A stretch of DNA of 64,000 nucleotides from Sutcliffiella horikoshii (GCF_020524325.1 NZ_JAIVKY010000007.1:186001-250000); one strand, 5' to 3'; positions 19,989 to 30,020 are shown, counted from the stretch's first letter. Numbers and translations: made by a program. The notes: generated from the sequence alone by a model not told the origin.

Positions 19989-20633
19989 ATGAAATTTTTC
20001 ATCGACACTGCAAACCTGGAAGAAATTAAAGAAGCCCATGCACTGGGATTACTTGCAGGAGTTACAACAAACCCAAGCCTTGTGGCAAAAGAAAACATTA
20101 CATTCGAAGACCGCCTACGTGAAATCACCTCATTTGTAGAAGGATCTGTCAGTGCGGAAGTTATTGCACTTAACGCAGAAGGCATGATCGAAGAGGGGAA
20201 AGCACTCGCGGCCATTGCGCCAAACATTACCGTAAAAGTGCCGATGACTCCAGATGGCTTGAAAGCAGTAAAAGCATTCAGTGACCTCAACATCAAAACA
20301 AATGTCACACTTATTTTCAACGCCAACCAAGCACTGATGGCAGCGAGAGCAGGTGCTACATACGTTTCTCCTTTCCTTGGACGTCTTGATGATATTGGTC
20401 AAAACGGTATGGACCTAGTCGCGACCATTGCAGACATTTTCGCCGTTCATGATATCCCAACTGAAATCATCGCAGCATCCATCCGCCATCCGATGCACAT
20501 CACAGAAGCTGCGCTAAAAGGAGCACACATTGCTACCGTTCCTTACAAAGTGCTCATGCAACTTTTCCACCACCCACTAACAGACCAAGGAATCGAAAAA
20601 TTCCTAGCTGATTGGAATAACCGCAAGCAATAA
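19989..20633 (+). CDS. tal: transaldolase (short type, TalC/YwjH)
   Basis: Schiff-base enzyme transferring a dihydroxyacetone unit between sugar phosphates in the non-oxidative pentose phosphate pathway. 214 aa, the short TalC/FSA type. Conserved [23 protein letters not shown], catalytic Lys83 in [20 protein letters not shown] and AASIRHPMH. Fructose-6-phosphate aldolase activity cannot be excluded from sequence. GGGAGA lies before the ATG. Order fbaA-tal-murAB matches B. subtilis (ywjH). Confidence 0.94.
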   Translation: MKFFIDTANLEEIKEAHALGLLAGVTTNPSLVAKENITFEDRLREITSFVEGSVSAEVIALNAEGMIEEGKALAAIAPNITVKVPMTPDGLKAVKAFSDLNIKTNVTLIFNANQALMAARAGATYVSPFLGRLDDIGQNGMDLVATIADIFAVHDIPTEIIAASIRHPMHITEAALKGAHIATVPYKVLMQLFHHPLTDQGIEKFLADWNNRKQ

Positions 20634-20637
20634 CCTA

Positions 20638-20766
20638 GTTGTTCGCAGTGAAAGGCGCACAGACTCCTGCGGGAGGAAGGGACAAGGGAGACCCCTGAAG
20701 CGTTGTGAGGAGGCTCCCGGACCGCCCGCGGCAAGGCGAAGTGCCTGGAACGGAGAACAACGGTGC
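20638..20766 (+). repeat. 130-nt structured intergenic repeat, copy 3
   Basis: Begins 5 nt after the tal stop. Outer arms GTTGTTC / GAACAAC; inner pair GGGAG/CTCCC where copy 1 has GGAAG/CTTCC and copies 2 and 4-6 have TTGAG/CTCAAG. Lies between tal and its terminator at 20787. Confidence 0.85.
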
Positions 20767-20786
20767 AATAATATATGCCAACATTT

Positions 20787-20819
20787 ACCCCTGCTGAAAA
20801 AATAAGCAGGGGGTTTTTG
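20787..20819 (+). terminator. tal terminator
   Basis: ACCCCTGCT, loop GAAAAAATA, AGCAGGGGGTTTTT. Confidence 0.92.
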
Positions 20820-21033
20820 TTAATTTCAGCTATTTTTCGACAAAATCATTGTGTCGAATATAGGCGGATGGTATCAAATATTACGATTTGATAAAGTTTC
20901 ATGCATTTTCATATATGAAAAGAAAGTTTTCGTGTAAACTAATAGCTAACGAAAATTTTTATGATTGGTAATAATTGTGTATAATAGACAATAGCACTTT
21001 TGGAAACCAACCTCGCCTTGAAGGGAGAACTAT
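20820..21033 (+). promoter_or_regulatory. murAB upstream region with candidate -10
   Basis: AT-rich leader. TATAAT at 20980-20985 lies 48 nt before the murAB start and is the best -10 candidate, but the -35 region is weak. No gene or riboswitch recognised. Confidence 0.4.
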
Positions 21034-22326
21034 ATGGAAAAGTTAAAAATCCTTGGTGGTAACAAGTTAAATGGAACCGTACGCGTTAGTGGAGCGAAAA
21101 ATAGTGCGGTGGCTTTGATCCCTGCAACCATTCTAGCGGACTCGCCCGTCACGATTGAAGGGTTACCGCAAATATCAGATGTAGAGATCTTGAGCAGCCT
21201 GCTTGAGGAAATTGGCGGCAGCGTATCGCTTGAGGGTGAAGACCTAACCGTTGATCCTTCTAAAATGATCGCAATGCCTCTACCAAGCGGAAAAGTGAAA
21301 AAGCTTCGCGCATCCTATTACTTAATGGGAGCGATGCTTGGACGTTTCAAAAAAGCAGTAGTTGGATTGCCTGGTGGCTGTCATTTGGGCCCAAGACCAA
21401 TTGATCAGCACATCAAAGGCTTTGAAGCGCTTGGAGCAGAAGTAACAAATGAGCAAGGCGCTATCTACCTGCGAGCAGAAGAGCTAAGAGGGGCGCGCAT
21501 TTACCTTGATGTGGTAAGTGTCGGCGCAACGATCAACATCATGCTTGCGGCAGTGAAAGCAAAAGGCAGAACAATCATCGAAAACGCGGCAAAAGAGCCG
21601 GAAATTATTGATGTAGCGACCCTTTTAAGCAGCATGGGAGCAAAAATAAAGGGTGCGGGTACAGATGTCATCCGTATTGATGGAGTGGAGAGCCTTCACG
21701 GGTGCAAACACACCATCATTCCTGACCGAATCGAAGCAGGTACATACATGATCATGGCTGCTGCAACAGGCGGCGAAATGATCATTGACAATGTTATCCC
21801 AACCCACTTGGAGCCACTTATCGCGAAGCTTCGTGAAATGGGCGTACGCATCGATATCAACAATGACCAAGATCAAGTACTTGTCGTACCTGGCGAAAAA
21901 CTGAAAGCCGTCGACGTGAAAACCCTTGTTCATCCAGGGTTCCCGACTGACCTTCAGCAGCCTATGACGACCCTTTTAACGAAGGCGGAAGGTACGAGCA
22001 TCGTAACAGACACCATCTACTCAGCCCGCTTCAAGCACGTCGATGAACTGCGTCGCATGAACGGACAGATTAAAGTAGAAGGCCGTTCAGCTATTATCAA
22101 CGGTCCGGTTCAACTGCAAGGTGCCAAGGTAAAAGCAAGCGACCTCCGTGCAGGAGCAGCTCTTGTCATCGCTGGCCTGCTGGCTGACGGCTTGACAGAA
22201 GTTACAGGTCTTGAGCACATCGACCGCGGCTACAGTCATCTGGAAGAAAAACTAGAAGGACTTGGTGCTACTATTTGGCGCGAGAAGCTGACAGAAGAAG
22301 AAATCGAACAAATGCAAAACTCATAA
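21034..22326 (+). CDS. murAB: UDP-N-acetylglucosamine 1-carboxyvinyltransferase 2
   Basis: First committed step of peptidoglycan precursor synthesis: transfers enolpyruvate from PEP to UDP-GlcNAc. 430 aa with the two-lobed EPSP-synthase fold; Lys22-Asn23 (GAKNSAVAL), the catalytic and fosfomycin-reactive Cys116 ([16 protein letters not shown]), Asp in [11 protein letters not shown] and Arg in [20 protein letters not shown] precedes the ATG. One of two MurA paralogs here; the other (murAA) is at 62472. Position between tal and glpX matches B. subtilis murAB (murZ). Confidence 0.95.
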   Translation: MEKLKILGGNKLNGTVRVSGAKNSAVALIPATILADSPVTIEGLPQISDVEILSSLLEEIGGSVSLEGEDLTVDPSKMIAMPLPSGKVKKLRASYYLMGAMLGRFKKAVVGLPGGCHLGPRPIDQHIKGFEALGAEVTNEQGAIYLRAEELRGARIYLDVVSVGATINIMLAAVKAKGRTIIENAAKEPEIIDVATLLSSMGAKIKGAGTDVIRIDGVESLHGCKHTIIPDRIEAGTYMIMAAATGGEMIIDNVIPTHLEPLIAKLREMGVRIDINNDQDQVLVVPGEKLKAVDVKTLVHPGFPTDLQQPMTTLLTKAEGTSIVTDTIYSARFKHVDELRRMNGQIKVEGRSAIINGPVQLQGAKVKASDLRAGAALVIAGLLADGLTEVTGLEHIDRGYSHLEEKLEGLGATIWREKLTEEEIEQMQNS

Positions 22327-22330
22327 ATAA

Positions 22331-22374
22331 AAAAGAAGGAATCCGCTGAGAAAATAGCGGGTTCCTTCTTTTTT
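22331..22374 (+). terminator. murAB terminator
   Basis: AAAAGAAGGAATCCGCT and AGCGGGTTCCTTCTTTT around a GAGAAAAT loop, five bases after the stop. Confidence 0.92.
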
Positions 22375-22514
22375 GTAGATACCGCTTTCAAAAACCGACA
22401 AATGTGATATACTATTAACGAAAAGTATAGCACAATGCCGCAGGTTGCACAGATAGCCTAATGGCCTACCATAAAAAATAACTAGATTCATAGAATGCAA
22501 AGGGAGTGGAAGGA

Positions 22515-23483
22515 ATGGAAAGAAGTTTATCCATGGAATTGATTCGAGTAACAGAGGCGGCGGCTTTATCTTCAGCGCGCTGGATGGGACGCGGAGATAA
22601 AGACAGCGCGGACGGAGCGGCTACTTCCGCCATGCGTGATGTGTTTGATACGGTTCCGATGAAAGGGACTGTTGTCATCGGAGAAGGAGAAATGGACGAA
22701 GCACCTATGCTTTATATCGGCGAAAAGCTTGGAACAGGCTACGGACCTCGCGTGGACGTTGCGGTTGATCCACTTGAAGGAACAAGCATCGTAGCATCTG
22801 GAGGCTGGAACGCACTGGCGGTACTTGCCATTGCCGACCACGGAAATCTGCTCCATGCGCCTGATATGTATATGGATAAAATAGCAGTCGGTCCCGCAGC
22901 AGTAGGGAAAATTGACATAAATGCGTCTGTCACAGACAACCTGAGAGCCGTGGCAGAAGCCAAAAATAAAGATATCGAAGACGTTGTGGCGGTTATTTTG
23001 AACAGACCTCGTCATGAAAAGATTATTGCAGAGCTGCGTGAAGCTGGTGCCCGTATCAAGTTAATTGATGACGGAGACGTTGCCGCAGCCATCAACACAG
23101 CCTTTGACCACACGGGTGTAGACATCCTGTTCGGTTCCGGTGGTGCACCAGAAGGCGTAATTGCTGCAGTGGCACTGAAATGCCTTGGAGGCGAGATCCA
23201 AGGGAAACTCCTTCCGCAAAATGAAGAAGAACTAATCCGCTGCCGCAAAATGGGTATCGAAGACATCGACGCAGTACTAAGAATGGAAGACCTTGTTCGC
23301 GGAGATGACGCCATCTTCGCCGCAACAGGCGTAACCGACGGCGAGTTGCTGCGAGGCGTGCAATTCAAAGGCACCAACGCCACCACCCACTCCGTCGTCA
23401 TGCGTGCAAAATCCGGCACCGTCCGCTTCATCGACGGCCAACACAACATCAAGAAAAAACCAAACCTAGTATTCAAGCCTTAA
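22515..23483 (+). CDS. glpX: class II fructose-1,6-bisphosphatase GlpX
   Basis: Metal-dependent hydrolysis of fructose-1,6-bisphosphate to fructose-6-phosphate in gluconeogenesis. 322 aa. Metal- and phosphate-binding motifs [10 protein letters not shown] and VAVDPLEGT, plus [18 protein letters not shown], identify the GlpX class. ATG 22515 is chosen over GTG 22506 because AGGGAG (22501-22506) is eight bases from the ATG. Followed by a structured repeat and a terminator. Confidence 0.94.
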   Translation: MERSLSMELIRVTEAAALSSARWMGRGDKDSADGAATSAMRDVFDTVPMKGTVVIGEGEMDEAPMLYIGEKLGTGYGPRVDVAVDPLEGTSIVASGGWNALAVLAIADHGNLLHAPDMYMDKIAVGPAAVGKIDINASVTDNLRAVAEAKNKDIEDVVAVILNRPRHEKIIAELREAGARIKLIDDGDVAAAINTAFDHTGVDILFGSGGAPEGVIAAVALKCLGGEIQGKLLPQNEEELIRCRKMGIEDIDAVLRMEDLVRGDDAIFAATGVTDGELLRGVQFKGTNATTHSVVMRAKSGTVRFIDGQHNIKKKPNLVFKP

Positions 23484-23511
23484 TTGAATACTAGGAAATA
23501 TAGTAGCCCAC

Positions 23512-23644
23512 CCAGTTGATTGAAGTGCAAGGTGAGAGACTCCAGCGGGGGGGAAAGGTAGCTTGAGACCCCACAGGCGAAGCCGAGGAGGCTCAAGCAC
23601 CTTCCCGCGGAAAGCGAACACCTGGAACGCAAATCAACAGGGAG
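23512..23644 (+). repeat. 130-nt structured intergenic repeat, copy 4
   Basis: Arms CAGTTGATT / AAATCAACAG; inner arms GGGAAAGGTAGCTTGAG and CTCAAGCACCTTCCC pair almost throughout. Starts 29 nt after the glpX stop and precedes the glpX terminator. Confidence 0.85.
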
Positions 23645-23663
23645 TCCAAGCTAAACCATAAAT

Positions 23664-23698
23664 AAAACCGTAAATGGAATCTCCCCATTTACGGTTTT
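23664..23698. terminator. glpX terminator
   Basis: AAAACCGTAAATGG, short loop, CCATTTACGGTTTT. Confidence 0.92.
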
Positions 23699-24140
23699 CC
23701 TATATACCAACGTCAAAAAAAACAAACACCTTCCGAATATTGTAATAGACAACAAGTCCCATTCGACACAAATAGGGGAAATACAAGAATATTCCCCAGA
23801 AAATAAATGAAATACTCAAAGCTTGTCTACAGAAAATAGTTGCTTAAAAGACCATTTTGTGGGTAAAATAAACAATACTACGAGTATTTATGCAAAATCT
23901 ACCTTATATCTTCCTAGCGATTCTTCTACAATTTCTTCATAAGGAGAGTTTATCCCACAAACACGAGGGAAACGTCCTCACTTCCATTTCATTATCCTTA
24001 AAAAGTGCAGCGACTATTAAAATATTTCCCATCCTTCGAACTTAATTCGGCTTGAATCAGTGTTGGAAGACAAACAAACATTTATCCTTGGATCATAATC
24101 GTACTAAACAATTAAATGAATAGAGTGGTGTTTTCTTTTT
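23699..24140 (+). other. long rho leader / upstream region
   Basis: 442 nt, AT-rich, between the glpX terminator and rho. No gene, strong promoter or terminator stands out. Rho in Bacillus is autoregulated through its leader, so the unusual length may be regulatory; that is inference. Confidence 0.4.
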
Positions 24141-25412
24141 ATGGATTTAACTATTTCTCACTTAGAAACTTTAAAATTAAAAGAACTATATGAATTTGCC
24201 CGTCAGCATAAAGTATCTTACTACAGCAAACTGACGAAAAAAGAACTTATTTTTGCTATTTTAAAAGCTCAGGCTGAAAAAGACGGTCTATTGTTTATGG
24301 AAGGGGTACTAGAGGTCATTCAATCGGAAGGCTTTGGTTTCCTGCGTCCGATCAACTATTCTCCAAGCTCAGAAGATATCTATATTTCCGCATCCCAAAT
24401 CCGTCGTTTTGATTTAAGAAACGGGGACAAGGTTTCCGGTAAAGTGCGCCCTCCAAAAGAGAATGAGCGTTATTATGGACTACTTCACGTGGAAGCAGTC
24501 AATGGTGATGACCCGGAATCTGCAAAAGAGCGTGTCCATTTCCCGGCATTGACTCCTTTATATCCAGACCGTCAAATTGTGCTAGAAACAAAGCCAAAAG
24601 GCCTTTCTACGCGCATCATGGACTTAATTGCTCCGGTAGGTTTTGGACAGCGTGGTCTAATCGTTGCTCCACCTAAGGCTGGTAAAACGATGCTGATCAA
24701 GGAAATTGCGAACAGCATCACAACGAACCATCCTGAAGCTGAGCTTATCGTCCTATTAATCGACGAGCGACCAGAGGAAGTAACAGACATCGAGCGTTCC
24801 GTTGCTGGAGACGTTGTAAGCTCCACGTTTGACGAAGTGCCTGAAAACCACATTAAAGTTGCAGAACTAGTTCTAGAGCGTGCCCTGCGCCTTGTAGAGC
24901 ACAAACGTGACGTTATCATCTTGATGGACAGCATCACACGTCTGGCGCGTGCTTACAACCTCGTTATCCCGCCAAGTGGACGTACACTTTCCGGTGGTAT
25001 CGACCCGGCGGCATTCCACCGTCCAAAACGTTTCTTCGGTGCTGCACGTAACATTGAAGAGGGTGGAAGCTTGACTATTCTTGCGACTGCACTAGTCGAT
25101 ACAGGTTCCCGTATGGATGATGTTATCTATGAGGAATTCAAAGGTACAGGTAACATGGAGCTTCACCTTGACCGTCAACTTGCAGAACGTCGCATCTTCC
25201 CGGCTATCGACATCCGTCGTTCCGGTACGCGTAAAGAAGAATTACTTATCCCGAAAGACCACCTGGACAAGCTATGGGCGATCCGTAAAACGATGTCAGA
25301 TTCTCCAGACTTTGCAGAGAAACTATTGCGCAGACTTCGCCAATCCAAAACAAATCAAGAATTCTTTGAAATCCTCGAAGAAGACCAAAAAGCAGGAACG
25401 GCAAAACGCTAA
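24141..25412 (+). CDS. rho: transcription termination factor Rho
   Basis: Hexameric RNA helicase that terminates transcription. 423 aa: N-terminal SAP-like helix bundle ([15 protein letters not shown]), cold-shock RNA-binding domain ([16 protein letters not shown]), and RecA-like ATPase with Walker [11 protein letters not shown] (residues ~177-186), [30 protein letters not shown] and the Q-loop/R-loop region [28 protein letters not shown] precedes the ATG. No large acidic or Asn-rich insert. Confidence 0.97.
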   Translation: MDLTISHLETLKLKELYEFARQHKVSYYSKLTKKELIFAILKAQAEKDGLLFMEGVLEVIQSEGFGFLRPINYSPSSEDIYISASQIRRFDLRNGDKVSGKVRPPKENERYYGLLHVEAVNGDDPESAKERVHFPALTPLYPDRQIVLETKPKGLSTRIMDLIAPVGFGQRGLIVAPPKAGKTMLIKEIANSITTNHPEAELIVLLIDERPEEVTDIERSVAGDVVSSTFDEVPENHIKVAELVLERALRLVEHKRDVIILMDSITRLARAYNLVIPPSGRTLSGGIDPAAFHRPKRFFGAARNIEEGGSLTILATALVDTGSRMDDVIYEEFKGTGNMELHLDRQLAERRIFPAIDIRRSGTRKEELLIPKDHLDKLWAIRKTMSDSPDFAEKLLRRLRQSKTNQEFFEILEEDQKAGTAKR

Positions 25413-25425
25413 TAAAATAAAACTC

Positions 25426-25458
25426 AAACGTACCCTTGCCATTATGGGGTGCGTTTTT
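25426..25458 (+). terminator. rho terminator
   Basis: AAACGTACCC, ten-nt loop, GGGGTGCGTTTTT; 14 nt after the stop. Confidence 0.88.
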
Positions 25459-25505
25459 ATATAATGTTTTCGAATTAAAGGTAAAAGTTTAATTGGTGGC
25501 AAGGG

Positions 25506-25654
25506 ATGAAGACACTTGGAGTTGAGAAAAACCCTTAAGAGTGTCTTCATAAGGTGAATGAAGACATTTTCAGTCAAAAATATAGTTCCAAAGTGTCTTC
25601 ATGAGTTGGATGAAGACACTTTCAGCCCAAAATGTGACTTTTAATTGTCTTCAT
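25506..25654. repeat. 52-nt array of alternating ATGAAGACA / TGTCTTCAT
   Basis: ATGAAGACA starts at 25506, 25558 and 25610; its complement TGTCTTCAT starts at 25542, 25594 and 25646. Both series step exactly 52 nt. Adjacent inverted copies leave 7-nt loops at 25551-25557 and 25603-25609; the second hairpin pairs AGTGTCTTCAT with ATGAAGACACT perfectly. There is no T run after the hairpins. It lies between the rho terminator and the rpmE2 promoter. Confidence 0.88.
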
Positions 25655-25728
25655 CTGCATTTTTCATCCACTTCTCTATTCGGAAGAAATTCCCTATGCA
25701 ACACTTAAATATAACTCCAAAAGTAATC

Positions 25729-25757
25729 TTGCAAAACGTGTCATTAGTTGATATAAT
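25729..25757 (+). promoter_or_regulatory. rpmE2 promoter
   Basis: TTGCAA (25729-25734), 17-nt spacer, TATAAT (25752-25757), about 107 nt before the rpmE2 start. Confidence 0.65.
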
Positions 25758-25863
25758 TTCATCAGTGTGTTTTTAAGATAAGTGATGGCGGCTAAACATG
25801 GCTGGTATCATTTGAATGATAACTCTGTTTCGAAAGACTCAGGGCGAAAAGGAGATGACAAGA

Positions 25864-26109
25864 ATGAAAGCTGGAATTCATCCGGATTACCGTAAAGTTG
25901 TATTCATGGACATCAACACTAGTTTCAAATTCATCACAGGTTCTACGATGAAAACAAACGAAACTATTGAATGGGAAGACGGTACTACTTACCCTCTAAT
26001 CAAAGTTGAGATCTCTTCTGATTCTCACCCATTCTACACTGGACGTCAGAAGCATGCTGCTGCTGATGGACGTGTTGAGCGTTTCAACAAAAAATACGGC
26101 CTTAAGTAA
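25864..26109 (+). CDS. rpmE2: 50S ribosomal protein L31, type B
   Basis: Large-subunit protein at the inter-subunit bridge. 81 aa: [46 protein letters not shown], and a C-terminal [18 protein letters not shown]. It has no cysteines, so it lacks the zinc-binding CxxC motif and is the zinc-independent B type. ATG 25864 follows AAGGAG by nine bases; ATG 25855 is too close. At this locus B. subtilis carries the zinc-containing A type as I recall, so the two lineages differ here. Confidence 0.94.
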   Translation: MKAGIHPDYRKVVFMDINTSFKFITGSTMKTNETIEWEDGTTYPLIKVEISSDSHPFYTGRQKHAAADGRVERFNKKYGLK

Positions 26110-26115
26110 TAAAGT

Positions 26116-26154
26116 AAAACAGGCAGGTTATCCTATATCTTGCCTGTTTTTTTA
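26116..26154 (+). terminator. rpmE2 terminator
   Basis: AAAACAGGCA, loop, TGCCTGTTTTTTT, directly after the stop. Confidence 0.92.
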
Positions 26155-26172
26155 CTTCCATTTACATAAACT

Positions 26173-26215
26173 AGTGCTTAGAATTCGTTTTTTTACGACC
26201 GCTAAGCACTTTTTA
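26173..26215 (+). terminator. terminator-like hairpin in the tdk leader
   Basis: AGTGCTTAG and CTAAGCACT pair around a 20-nt loop and are followed by TTTTT. It ends 32 nt before tdk and 60 nt after the rpmE2 terminator, so it is either a second terminator or an attenuator of tdk. Confidence 0.65.
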
Positions 26216-26247
26216 TACGTAAAATTATCAAAAAGGAGAGGCCGTAT

Positions 26248-26853
26248 ATGTATGTAATGAAGCATTCCGGTTGGGTGGAAGCGATCTGTGGCAGCATGTT
26301 TTCAGGCAAGTCTGAAGAGCTGATTCGCCGCATGAGACGTTCCCAATTTGCCAAACAGGAAATTCAAGTATTTAAGCCAGCCATCGATAATCGTTATAGT
26401 GATGAATCGGTTGTATCTCACAACGGGACATCCATTATCGCACTGCCTATTCCGAGTTCTCAAGCAATCCTTGATAAGGTGCAACCTGAGACGGAAGTTG
26501 TCGGCATCGATGAAGTGCAATTTTTCGATGATCAGATCGTAGAAGTGGTGCAGGAGTTGGCGAACAGAGGCTATTGTGTGATTGTAGCTGGACTGGATCA
26601 GGACTTCCGTGGAGAGCCGTTCGGGAAAATGCCGGAGCTATTGGCGATCGCAGAATCCGTCACAAAGCTGCAAGCGGTATGTGCTGTCTGTGGATCCCCT
26701 GCAAGTCGAACGCAACGTTTGATCAATGGAGAACCGGCTTGCTACGATGACCCAATAATTTTAGTGGGCGCTTCGGAATCATACGAACCTCGCTGTCGTC
26801 ATCATCATGAAGTTCCTCACAAAGTATCTGTACTGCAAGAATTGAAAAAATAA
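26248..26853 (+). CDS. tdk: thymidine kinase
   Basis: ATP-dependent phosphorylation of thymidine (salvage). 201 aa, type II TK1-like. Walker [22 protein letters not shown], the lasso/lid region [13 protein letters not shown], and a zinc site from CAVCG and the CRHHH end region. AAAAGGAG lies seven bases before ATG 26248. Position after rho-rpmE matches Bacillus. Confidence 0.96.
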   Translation: MYVMKHSGWVEAICGSMFSGKSEELIRRMRRSQFAKQEIQVFKPAIDNRYSDESVVSHNGTSIIALPIPSSQAILDKVQPETEVVGIDEVQFFDDQIVEVVQELANRGYCVIVAGLDQDFRGEPFGKMPELLAIAESVTKLQAVCAVCGSPASRTQRLINGEPACYDDPIILVGASESYEPRCRHHHEVPHKVSVLQELKK

Positions 26854-26921
26854 ATATTTCCTAAATTTAGTCCGTAAATTAAAAAAGAAAGAGGATACGC
26901 TAAGAAACAGGAGGTGTTTGC

Positions 26922-27359
26922 ATGAAACATGCAGTCCTGTTATTGGTGATATGCTCTTTTTTTATTAGTGGATGTAGTGGCGAACAACGCTTCGGGGCAA
27001 ACGAGGATTTTGACGGAGAACGCTTGATTGGTGTCAAAAACGATGAACAAGACGGTTTCTATAAACGAGACCTCGACACAGAAGACTACAACACCAATCA
27101 AAATCCGAACTTCCTTGATCTCTCGGAAAACCGGCCTGACTACGGAGACGACGAAAGTAAATTCGCTGAAGTGATTGAGCTGAATAGCGACCTCAAACCG
27201 GGTCCCGTCTACATTACTGGTGACACAGCCAGAGTCACTGCTTATGCTCCAAGCGGCATTTCAAAAAAAGAAAAGAAGCGTGTGCAAAGAGAGCTCAAAG
27301 AAAAATTCCTTGAGGTCACTCCCCGCTATCACGTGAAACTGACCATTAAAGAAAGATAA
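26922..27359 (+). CDS. small lipoprotein of unknown function
   Basis: 145 aa with a lipoprotein signal: MKHAVLLLVICSFFISGC, cysteine at about residue 18 as the predicted acylation site. The mature part is acidic and hydrophilic and ends in a small alpha/beta-like segment (GDTARVTAYAPSGISKKEKK, LEVTPRYHVKLTIKE). It faintly recalls the small sporulation lipoproteins of the YhcN/YlaJ group, not enough to name. ACAGGAGGTG precedes the ATG. Lies between tdk and prfA. Confidence 0.8.
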   Translation: MKHAVLLLVICSFFISGCSGEQRFGANEDFDGERLIGVKNDEQDGFYKRDLDTEDYNTNQNPNFLDLSENRPDYGDDESKFAEVIELNSDLKPGPVYITGDTARVTAYAPSGISKKEKKRVQRELKEKFLEVTPRYHVKLTIKER

Positions 27360-27365
27360 GCTCAG

Positions 27366-27399
27366 CTCGTTCTGATTTTTCGGGACGGGTTTTCTTTTT
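27366..27399 (+). terminator. lipoprotein gene terminator
   Basis: CTCGTTCTGA and TCGGGACGGG pair with three G-U wobbles around a TTTT loop, then TTTTCTTTTT. Confidence 0.7.
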
Positions 27400-27525
27400 G
27401 GGGCAGTGGCAGGATTTCCATCATGTTGATTTTGACGCACCACCTAACCTATACTATAATTAGAATGTTGTAGATATAAAAATAATTGCAGATTTTTCTG
27501 TATACATTTATAGAGGTGAATGCAC

Positions 27526-28596
27526 GTGTTTGATCGTTTGCAGGCAGTAGAAATGCGTTACGAGAAATTGACGGAGCTATTGAGTGATCCGGAAGTCATC
27601 AGCGATACGAAAAAGCTGCGCGAGTACTCCAAGGAGCAGTCTGATATTCAGGAGACTGTCGAGGCTTACCGTGAATACAAGGCTGTCAAAGAACAGTTGG
27701 ATGATGCAAAAGCGATGCTTGAGGATAAATTGGATGCCGATATGCGCGAGATGGTAAAAGAAGAGATCTCTGAGCTTGAAGAGCAACAGGAAAGCTTGGC
27801 AGATCGCCTACATATTCTTCTTTTACCGAAGGACCCGAACGACGACAAGAACGTAATCATGGAAATCCGCGGAGCTGCGGGTGGAGATGAAGCGGCGCTG
27901 TTTGCAGGCGATCTATACCGCATGTACAGCCGATATGCCGAGGCTCAAGGCTGGAAAACAGAAGTGATGGAAGCTGCGTCCACAGGCGTTGGCGGATACA
28001 AGGAAATTATTTTCATGATTACAGGGAAGGGTGCATACTCCAAGCTGAAATTTGAAAATGGTGCCCACCGCGTGCAACGTGTTCCTGAGACGGAATCAGG
28101 CGGACGCATCCATACTTCCACAGCGACGGTAGCGGTATTGCCTGAAGCGGAAGAGGTAGAAATCGAGATTCATGACAAGGATATCCGTGTGGATACATTC
28201 GCATCTAGTGGTCCGGGTGGACAATCCGTTAACACCACGATGTCCGCGGTACGATTGACGCATATCCCGACCAACACGGTTGTTTCCTGTCAGGATGAGA
28301 AGTCACAGATTAAAAATAAAGAAAAAGCGATGAAAGTTCTTCGTGCCCGCGTGTACGATAAGTTCCAACGTGAAGTACAAGCTGAATATGATGCGAACCG
28401 TAAGCAGGCGGTAGGTACAGGTGACCGCTCCGAGCGTATTCGTACGTACAACTTCCCGCAAAATCGTGTAACCGACCACCGCATCGGCCTAACCATTCAA
28501 AAACTTGACCAAATCCTTCAAGGAAAGCTTCAAGAAGTTATTGATGCTTTAATCATGGAAGATCAAGCGCTAAGAATGGAACAGATGGAAAAATGA
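27526..28596 (+). CDS. prfA: peptide chain release factor 1
   Basis: Recognises UAA and UAG and triggers peptidyl-tRNA hydrolysis. 356 aa from GTG 27526, the B. subtilis length; ATG 27520 abuts the GAGGTGA ribosome site, whereas the GTG is correctly spaced. Anticodon-like PxT region lies in the middle domain, and the catalytic GGQ is in [12 protein letters not shown] near residue 230. Overlaps prmC by 4 nt (ATGA), so its own methylase is translationally coupled. Confidence 0.96.
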   Translation: MFDRLQAVEMRYEKLTELLSDPEVISDTKKLREYSKEQSDIQETVEAYREYKAVKEQLDDAKAMLEDKLDADMREMVKEEISELEEQQESLADRLHILLLPKDPNDDKNVIMEIRGAAGGDEAALFAGDLYRMYSRYAEAQGWKTEVMEAASTGVGGYKEIIFMITGKGAYSKLKFENGAHRVQRVPETESGGRIHTSTATVAVLPEAEEVEIEIHDKDIRVDTFASSGPGGQSVNTTMSAVRLTHIPTNTVVSCQDEKSQIKNKEKAMKVLRARVYDKFQREVQAEYDANRKQAVGTGDRSERIRTYNFPQNRVTDHRIGLTIQKLDQILQGKLQEVIDALIMEDQALRMEQMEK

Positions 28597-29474
28597 TGAA
28601 GGCCATGAAGGTGTACGAAGCCCTGAACTGGGCTTCTTCTTTTTTAAAAAAGAATGATCGCGACGAAAATGCGGGAGAATTGTTGTTGCGACACCATATG
28701 AAACTGGATCGGGCTCAGCTTTTTAGTAGAATGCAAGAAATGATGCCGATGGAGACGCAAAGTTCTTTCATCTTCAACGTTCATAAACATGTTGCCGGAA
28801 TCCCGGTGCAGTACTTGATGGGGAAAGAAGAATTCTACGGCCGCAGCTTTTTTGTCAGTGAAGAGGTGTTAATTCCAAGACCTGAAACGGAAGAGTTGGT
28901 CGTTGGGGTGTTGGACCGCGTGAAAAACCATTTTGCCGGGCGTTTAGGTTCTGCTGATGAAAAATTGAGCGTCGTGGACGTGGGAACAGGCAGCGGTGCA
29001 ATTGCGATTACACTTGCTTTGGAAAATAGCTTACTAAATGTGCATGCAACGGATATTGCAGGTGAATCGCTGGAAGTTGCAATGGACAATGCAGAAGCAT
29101 TAGGAGCGGAAGTAGCGTTTCTACAAGGTGACTTACTGCTACCATTCATTGAGCAAGATATCAAAGTCGATGTGGTTGTCTCCAATCCTCCTTATATTCC
29201 TCAGAAGGAGTATGAAGGGTTGTCAACGGTGGTGAAAGATTTTGAACCGTATCGTGCATTGGTTGGTGGTGTTTCCGGTTTGGAGTTTTATGAGCGGTTT
29301 ATGGACGAGCTTCCAAAAGTGCTGAAGGAACGGGCCATTGTGGCGTTTGAAGTAGGCATGGGACAAGGAGAAGCCGTAAAAGTGTTGCTGGAAAAGACAT
29401 TTCCTCAAAGTACGGTGGAGGTTGTATTGGACATCAACGGCAAAGATCGCATGGTTTTTGCACTGATTGGGTGA
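28593..29474 (+). CDS. prmC: release factor glutamine methyltransferase PrmC
   Basis: Methylates the GGQ glutamine of RF1 and RF2 using S-adenosylmethionine. 293 aa. N-terminal helical domain ends in [15 protein letters not shown]; then [14 protein letters not shown]-binding [13 protein letters not shown], and the signature [12 protein letters not shown]. Starts inside the prfA stop overlap; ATG 28596 or 28605 are possible alternatives. Confidence 0.95.
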   Translation: MMKAMKVYEALNWASSFLKKNDRDENAGELLLRHHMKLDRAQLFSRMQEMMPMETQSSFIFNVHKHVAGIPVQYLMGKEEFYGRSFFVSEEVLIPRPETEELVVGVLDRVKNHFAGRLGSADEKLSVVDVGTGSGAIAITLALENSLLNVHATDIAGESLEVAMDNAEALGAEVAFLQGDLLLPFIEQDIKVDVVVSNPPYIPQKEYEGLSTVVKDFEPYRALVGGVSGLEFYERFMDELPKVLKERAIVAFEVGMGQGEAVKVLLEKTFPQSTVEVVLDINGKDRMVFALIG

Positions 29475-29503
29475 TGTTTTCTTTTAAATAGGAGGAGGGA
29501 GCT

Positions 29504-29549
29504 GCACCTTGCTTCTGTTTGGTGGGTAGGGCAAGGTGGTACTGTTTTT
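29504..29549 (+). terminator. prmC terminator
   Basis: ACCTTGC and GCAAGGT arms around an 18-nt loop, with GTTTTTC shortly after. Preceded by a stray AGGAGGAGGG that is not followed by a usable reading frame. Confidence 0.6.
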
Positions 29550-29568
29550 CAGAGTATGGAAGTTGATT

Positions 29569-29880
29569 TTAAGCTTCCATTATTGCTCCGTCTTCCTGTT
29601 GAGGTCTGGCAAGTGTCAGGCCTCTATTTGTTTTTTCTTCCACAAATTTCACAAATGCTTGACGGATTTCTTCTATCTTTTCCGCGGTGCACAAATTAAT
29701 TAATTGAGACAGATTCGAATCATAAGAAATGGTGCGATGGTAATGGTGGTAAAATGCTTTACCGCTCATCCATCGGCCGCCTACCAAAATTTCAAACACG
29801 ATAGGAATGCTGATGTGATTGAATGCACTCTGCATTTCACCAATGCGGAATGCCTCAATATTGCAAGTGAACGATCTCAT
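29569..29880 (-). CDS. hypothetical protein, 103 aa
   Basis: I do not recognise a family. Start chosen at MRSFTCNIEAFRIGE, which has AAAGGGAGA about 10 nt upstream on the minus strand; the open frame extends 19 codons further without a site. No signal peptide or membrane helix. The middle (FEILVGGRWMSGKAFYHHYHR) is rich in aromatics and histidine; then a helical KIEEIRQAFVKFVEE. Convergent with prmC, upstream of REP elements, and absent from the B. subtilis order. Probably a real small gene because of the ribosome site and balanced composition. Confidence 0.6.
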   Translation of the reverse strand: MRSFTCNIEAFRIGEMQSAFNHISIPIVFEILVGGRWMSGKAFYHHYHRTISYDSNLSQLINLCTAEKIEEIRQAFVKFVEEKTNRGLTLARPQQEDGAIMEA

Positions 29881-30020
29881 AAAGCCTATCTCCCTTTCAT
29901 AAAAATTACGCAACTTAAAGTAACGCGTCCTGTACATATACCCGTCTCAAACAGACCTCAAACCCGTAAACTAGCAAACTACCAAAAGTGAGCATATCGG
30001 GTTCGGAGGGGTTTCGCCGT

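Noticed and set aside
23699-24140. Known riboswitch or T-box in the rho leader
   Set aside because: No conserved T-box sequence, riboswitch core or terminator stem was recognised.
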